The notes beneath the pieces were generated by a model. That model ran no database searches, was not told where the DNA came from, and was given only the letters and a program-made list of their open reading frames with translations. This document shows positions 7,281 to 11,306 of a DNA stretch of 11,306 nucleotides, piece by piece. Numbering within the stretch: position 1 is the first letter of the stretch; the number at the start of each line of letters is the position of its first letter. The position numbers and the translations under genes were made by a program. Location: assembly GCF_000003605.2 (NCBI RefSeq), contig NW_003140829.1, forward strand, positions 43,597-54,902, in the 5' to 3' direction. Source of the stretch: Saccoglossus kowalevskii. Taxonomy: Eukaryota; Hemichordata; Enteropneusta; Harrimaniidae.

Positions 7281-8970
7281 ATAAGTGCAACATACTATGT
7301 TCCCAAGAAGTAACTTGATGTATTGTTTATTTGTTTCCATTTCTTAGTAAATTATACATTTATCTATCAAAATATTCATATTGAATAAGTAGTGTCACAT
7401 TTTTAGAGGTAGATGAGATTATTTTTATGATAAGTCGTCTATATACAACACATACATTTCCCTCAAACAAAGTTACTAGAATAATTCAGAGGACTTAGAA
7501 TTAAACCATTGGAGTTACAGTAACGTGAGTATCATCGAAAGCCATCTTCAATTATCATCCAAATGCCAATGTGACACCATGTGAGATATAACTAGGTAGA
7601 TTTGTAGATCATATGTGGTCTGCTGCTCAGCTATTTAAATGTATTTGTATTTATAGTAGAATGACGCATATGAGAATAATGCTCACAAATGCCCCCCCCC
7701 CCATTTACTGTAACTCCTGAAGGTAAACCAATTATTGTTGAAAAAAATCAATTAAAGTCATCGTATACAACTAGTAGCATATATCAATTACCCAGCGAAT
7801 AACCCCATGGTAAGTAAACTCCTTAGTGAGAGGAGCACAATAAGTAGAGTAAACATTGTACTGAAGCTTTTCAAATGTACTCAATTATCTGTTGCAATTG
7901 AACATACGCTATATTTCACCCAAGGCGAGAACTACTGTAATCGCACTTAGACATTACTAGAGAGCATTATATCCTACTCAATATTTACCAATTAGGTAAC
8001 TCGGTTAATAGACTAAAAGATAACATTCGTTCCGTCAAGATATTCTTCTCAATCGAACCTTTAGTTTTTTTTTATAATTATCTGGACGAACTTGCGCTAT
8101 TAGCATACATATGCAGCCAGAAAAAAAAAGATTAAACTCGAGTTACATTATTAAAGATTTGAATCGTCTGCGTCATACAAGATTATGTTTACATCTCGTT
8201 TCTATTCCCTTGCATCCCATACTCACTTACTGTAATTAAAGTGACAGTCATTCCGTCCACAGGATAATCTAAGTGCATGTGATAGTCATTACTATAATTG
8301 ATGTAAAGCGAGCGATATCTAAACTCTTGAATGAATGTAATTTATGATCTGATAAAAGGCAAGGGGTAATGTCTTTGTGTTGGGCCAATGAGATACTATT
8401 ATGGGATAGTACCGATGCTTCATATAATATACCTTTATTCTTTTCTCTCGTACCATGGTACAAAAGACACGCCTGAATATGACGCATGTAGTATACTTGA
8501 CTAGGTAATTTCAATTCAAGATATAATGATGGATTGCTGAACGTTGGCATCATATATTTCTACACAAAATTATACGGTAAGACGGCCACAATATGTTGAA
8601 TACACGATGCACATGTCAATTATTATTTGTCGTATAGAATCAGTGACTTCAAGGTATTAACATGGCACGTAGTCAAAAATCTAATGTGAATAGTTTCAGT
8701 TTCTTTCAAAGCACTAGTACATTATCTCCCATCTCACCATAGAACTCTAAGGTCTATGATCTCACCGATACACAAAGGTTAAAATTACACAAACAGGAAC
8801 CTTATTCTGCCGTGACCGGATTATTATCTTCTTTGTTGTTGCATACTCGCATTACCAACATAGAGCTGCGACTTCCCTGTATTCCGTTGAATTACTATGC
8901 ACATTTAGAATATATACAGGTTCATATGCACTCTGCAAAACAAAACAATGTGACATTTTGATGACATATA
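7281..8970. other. AT-rich stretch with no confident gene
   Basis: It contains a C11 homopolymer (7692-7702), a 10-bp palindrome AACTCGAGTT (8135-8144) and A/T runs near 8065 and 8121. A minus-strand frame of 94 codons at 8269-8553 is the second-longest frame in the window. Frames of that length are expected about once or twice by chance at this composition, and no motif was recognised in it. Confidence 0.55.
7692..7702. repeat. C11 homopolymer
   Basis: Eleven consecutive C residues in AT-rich flanks. It is a slippage-prone mononucleotide run, and its true length may differ from the assembled one. Confidence 0.9.
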
Positions 8971-9016
8971 GTTTCCTTTCGGTTTTCGGTTTCTTTAGAG
9001 AGTTTTTTAGAGAGTT
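8971..9016 (-). promoter_or_regulatory. IRF/ISRE-like GAAA array beside a 12-bp dimer
   Basis: On the minus strand, 8993-8971 reads as GAAA units separated by short spacers (GAAACCGAAAACCGAAAGG then AAAC). It contains a perfect GAAANNGAAA interferon-regulatory-factor core. On the plus strand this is TTTCGGT twice in tandem (8977-8983 and 8984-8990). It is followed directly by a second tandem dimer of 12 bases, CTTTAGAGAGTT then TTTTAGAGAGTT (8993-9016). The binding assignment is inference, because slippage alone could make both dimers. Confidence 0.25.
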
Positions 9017-10180
9017 TCAAAATTTTTATTCGTGAGTGCCGATATATTGCTTTGAAATGTTTACACTATATGTTATCCTACAAAAGAACATCTAAAAGTT
9101 GTTGTATGCATTTTTTCTCAAAGACATTGAAAGTATAAAACACGACAGTATACAGTATATATCCTTGTGCCTTATTCACATGAGAACAATATACATTGTC
9201 CAAAACACCAGGCGTTCTTGTAGACAATCTAGCAGCTACAATAGTGTAAAGTATCACAACAAACAAGTCAAAACGCTCGGAGCAATGTTTGAATAGAAAA
9301 ATTTGTTTATTTGCATAATACAGTGTACATTTTGTCTAAGTAAAAAATGGCTATAACACAGATTTATATAACGTTGTGTTTGTGAATTGTTTGCAAGTTA
9401 TTTGTGTTGTCCTTGTAAATTGCTCGCCAGACTTTTTTTTAATTATTTTATGATTGTGGCTCATTTTTGTGTTTAATATAATACTTGTTAATAATGTGAG
9501 GATGACGTTTGATATTTTATTAATCTGATACGTACAACCACATTTGAAAAAAAACGTGTGCATTTGTGTTTTAGTATGTTGTACACTATAGAACTCGGAA
9601 ATGTTATAAGTGTGAAAACAAGACGATCGAAATGATGAAGCAATCTTTCTATTCTATGGAGACAAAAATAGATCATTTATATTGAAACGTTGTACCCTTT
9701 TTTCTCAAATGTGTGTAGATGTTGTATATTTTCACACACAGAACACAGTCATTTAAATTGAAGGATAGTTCAGTAATCTTGGAATCGTAGATGTATTCTA
9801 TTGCGTGAAATTAATAAACATACCGTCATGCCTTTCAAATGTTAAAGATAAAAGATGTGCGTAAGTAAACACTAACTGTCGAAATTCATGACGTTTTTTC
9901 TTTGCATGATGGAAGTATCCGACTTTAGCTCAAACTATCAAGCATTTATTAATGTAAACCTACTGTATATTTGCAAGTATTCGTGTATTGACGATTCAGA
10001 ACCGCCAAATGTGTATTTATATGAATTTTTACAGGATGATGCACCAATTCCATCGATTGTATCTGGTATATAAAGTTAGTTAGAATACATTAGTGTTTTA
10101 GGACACAATGAATCAAAAAATACAGAGCATACATACAATTTCGACATAATAACTTGCATACTTTTATGTCGCGATCAATA
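9017..10180. other. AT-rich stretch with no confident gene
   Basis: Several short frames on both strands overlap one another. The plus frame at 9888-10073 ends in a stretch, DDSEPPNVYLYEFLQDDAPI, with a coding-like look. ATTTTTACAG, an acceptor-like site, ends near 10033 within it. At about 60 codons it is not distinguishable from chance. An octamer core (ATTTGCAT) lies at 9309-9316. Confidence 0.5.
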
Positions 10181-10198
10181 AGTATTGACGTCAGTACT
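10181..10198. promoter_or_regulatory. Extended palindromic CRE
   Basis: AGTA-T-TGACGTCA-G-TACT is a CRE (TGACGTCA, 10186-10193) with matching outer arms, so 16 of 18 bases are palindromic. It is the second full TGACGTCA in the window. It would suit a CREB/ATF-type homodimer, but no neighbouring gene is established. Confidence 0.3.
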
Positions 10199-11306
10199 GT
10201 ACTTGTGACATAACTGGAAGGCAGCAATTCTCATTAGTTTCGGTGCCATTTACCATTACAGTCTATCCGACGGCATGTCACTTGCGACTGTGTAATGTCG
10301 ATTTATTATGCTATAGGGCAGTGACGAACACGCTAACAGTACATACACCTTATTTTCATTTGATTGAAGGGCACATTCTTATCCAACAACCGATCCGCCA
10401 CGAACCGAATGAGAGCCCACTTTTTAAATTCCAATGCGACGGATAGAGCAATTTGAACTTGAAAATGTGTTTCCACGATGTAGTAATTAAATTCGATGTT
10501 AACTGTTGCAATTGACAAAAGAATCCCACATTAAGATATCCAGCTGTGTAAGAAACGTTTTCTTTTTTTTTCTTCCTTTTACTTTATCTAATTCCTTTTG
10601 AAAATTAAATTAATTACGCCCTAAACACACACACACCAGGCCGTTCTTAACCAGGTTTAGCTTTTCCCTGAAAAAACTAACATACAGAAACAAATATTCA
10701 AAACTTGCAGCAAAGCCATGCCTAATTATAAATAAAAAGACCATTGCCTGCTTGTTCAACATGTACGCACTTTTATAGTATCTGTCATGTATACGAACGA
10801 AATGTGGATTGATAGAACGTGAAGAGAGAAAATGTTCCATTAACTGTTATATTCTTTTTTACATCTATAAAAACCATTTGCAGTGAAAAGCATAAAAGAA
10901 TTACCAGGGAATAGACTAAAAAAATCTAGGTAATATGCTGCATAAATGAAGTTTGACATACAAAACACCGTGATACATTTTTATGTTCTGTTTTGAAAAT
11001 CTAATTGAAGCTGCTCCTAAAACTACTGTAAGTAGAATACATTGCCTTGGGCAGTTAATACATGCTGAGCGAAGAAACACAGATAAAAATGGTGAGTGGG
11101 CACAATGTGGTTTGTCATGATTAGGCAAGGTTACTAAATACGTGGCAACAGGTTGTCAACGTAAGGCAGATAACAATACGGTAGATGACAGATGATGAAA
11201 GTATCATCAACTATGGGCAAGATTTTTACATTTACATAACAAATATATATGGTGGGGGGGGTAGTAGTGTGTGATCAATTGCCAACAGTGCACGCAATCC
11301 ATTTAC
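10199..11306. other. AT-rich stretch with no confident gene
   Basis: Between about 10230 and 10450 the base composition is more balanced. The plus strand is open from 10189 to 10446, but without an ATG; the minus strand is open over 10333-10518. Later minus-strand frames (10610-10840, 10916-11128) are short. A pyrimidine-rich run lies at about 10558-10590, a short CA run at 10626-10636 and a G8 run at 11254-11261. Confidence 0.5.

Noticed and set aside
8269-8553. Minus-strand 94-codon frame as a gene
   Set aside because: By my estimate one or two frames of this length are expected by chance in this window. No motif, signal peptide or promoter supports it.
3132-9316. Three perfect octamer (ATGCAAAT) motifs at 3132, 4230 and 9309
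   Set aside because: About one is expected by chance in DNA of this composition. They are kilobases apart, so they are not reported as regulatory sites.
10189-10446. Plus-strand open frame in a more GC-balanced patch
   Set aside because: It has no ATG and overlaps an open minus-strand frame. A possible acceptor at about 10260 has no partner, and no domain was recognised.
1-11306. tRNA or rRNA genes
   Set aside because: Scanning by eye for a B-box (GGTTCRANNCC) and for conserved rRNA stretches on both strands gave no convincing hit. A covariance-model scan would be decisive.

Overview
The window looks like non-coding DNA from a eukaryotic nuclear genome, probably an invertebrate animal; the species cannot be named from what is visible. 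It is A+T-rich, roughly two thirds by eye. It has no closely packed ORFs, no operon-like gene order and no recognisable bacterial, phage or organellar gene. CpG is not scarce, and is locally dense near 1330-1640 and 4800-4910, which argues against a typical vertebrate intergenic region. No complete gene of known family, no tRNA or rRNA gene, no CRISPR array and no recognisable transposase or reverse transcriptase was found.

Layout. Positions 1-782 are a minisatellite of 40-bp monomers: 19 full copies and a partial twentieth, running off the left edge. Its right-hand part is organised as a 160-bp, four-monomer higher-order repeat. Positions 783-1305 are unique AT-rich DNA with two copies of a CCATCTTG core. 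Positions 1306-1640 are CpG-dense, with open frames on both strands and a good splice-donor match at 1525/1526. Positions 1641-3970 are mostly featureless apart from a small ORF (2484-2585) and a 14-bp tandem dimer. Positions 3976-5850 are the most structured non-satellite part. They hold the only statistically notable long open frame (5224-5691, minus strand), three CCAAT boxes spaced 30-34 bp just upstream of it, and a perfect 20-bp direct repeat (4088-4107 and 5405-5424). The two repeat copies can be read in the same phase of two minus-strand open frames. This interval also holds an overlapping CRE/E-box and a hairpin-forming inverted repeat. Positions 5850-11306 are AT-rich with simple repeats, an IRF-like GAAA array at 8971-8993 and a palindromic CRE at 10181-10198.

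How the parts might work together. No pathway or gene cluster is visible. The one coherent model is a small minus-strand gene or gene relic near 5.2-5.75 kb with its own CCAAT-box promoter, whose frame may once have continued into the 3976-4087 segment before a 1.3-kb insertion or duplication. This is inference, and transcript or comparative data would decide it. All gene calls here have low confidence.
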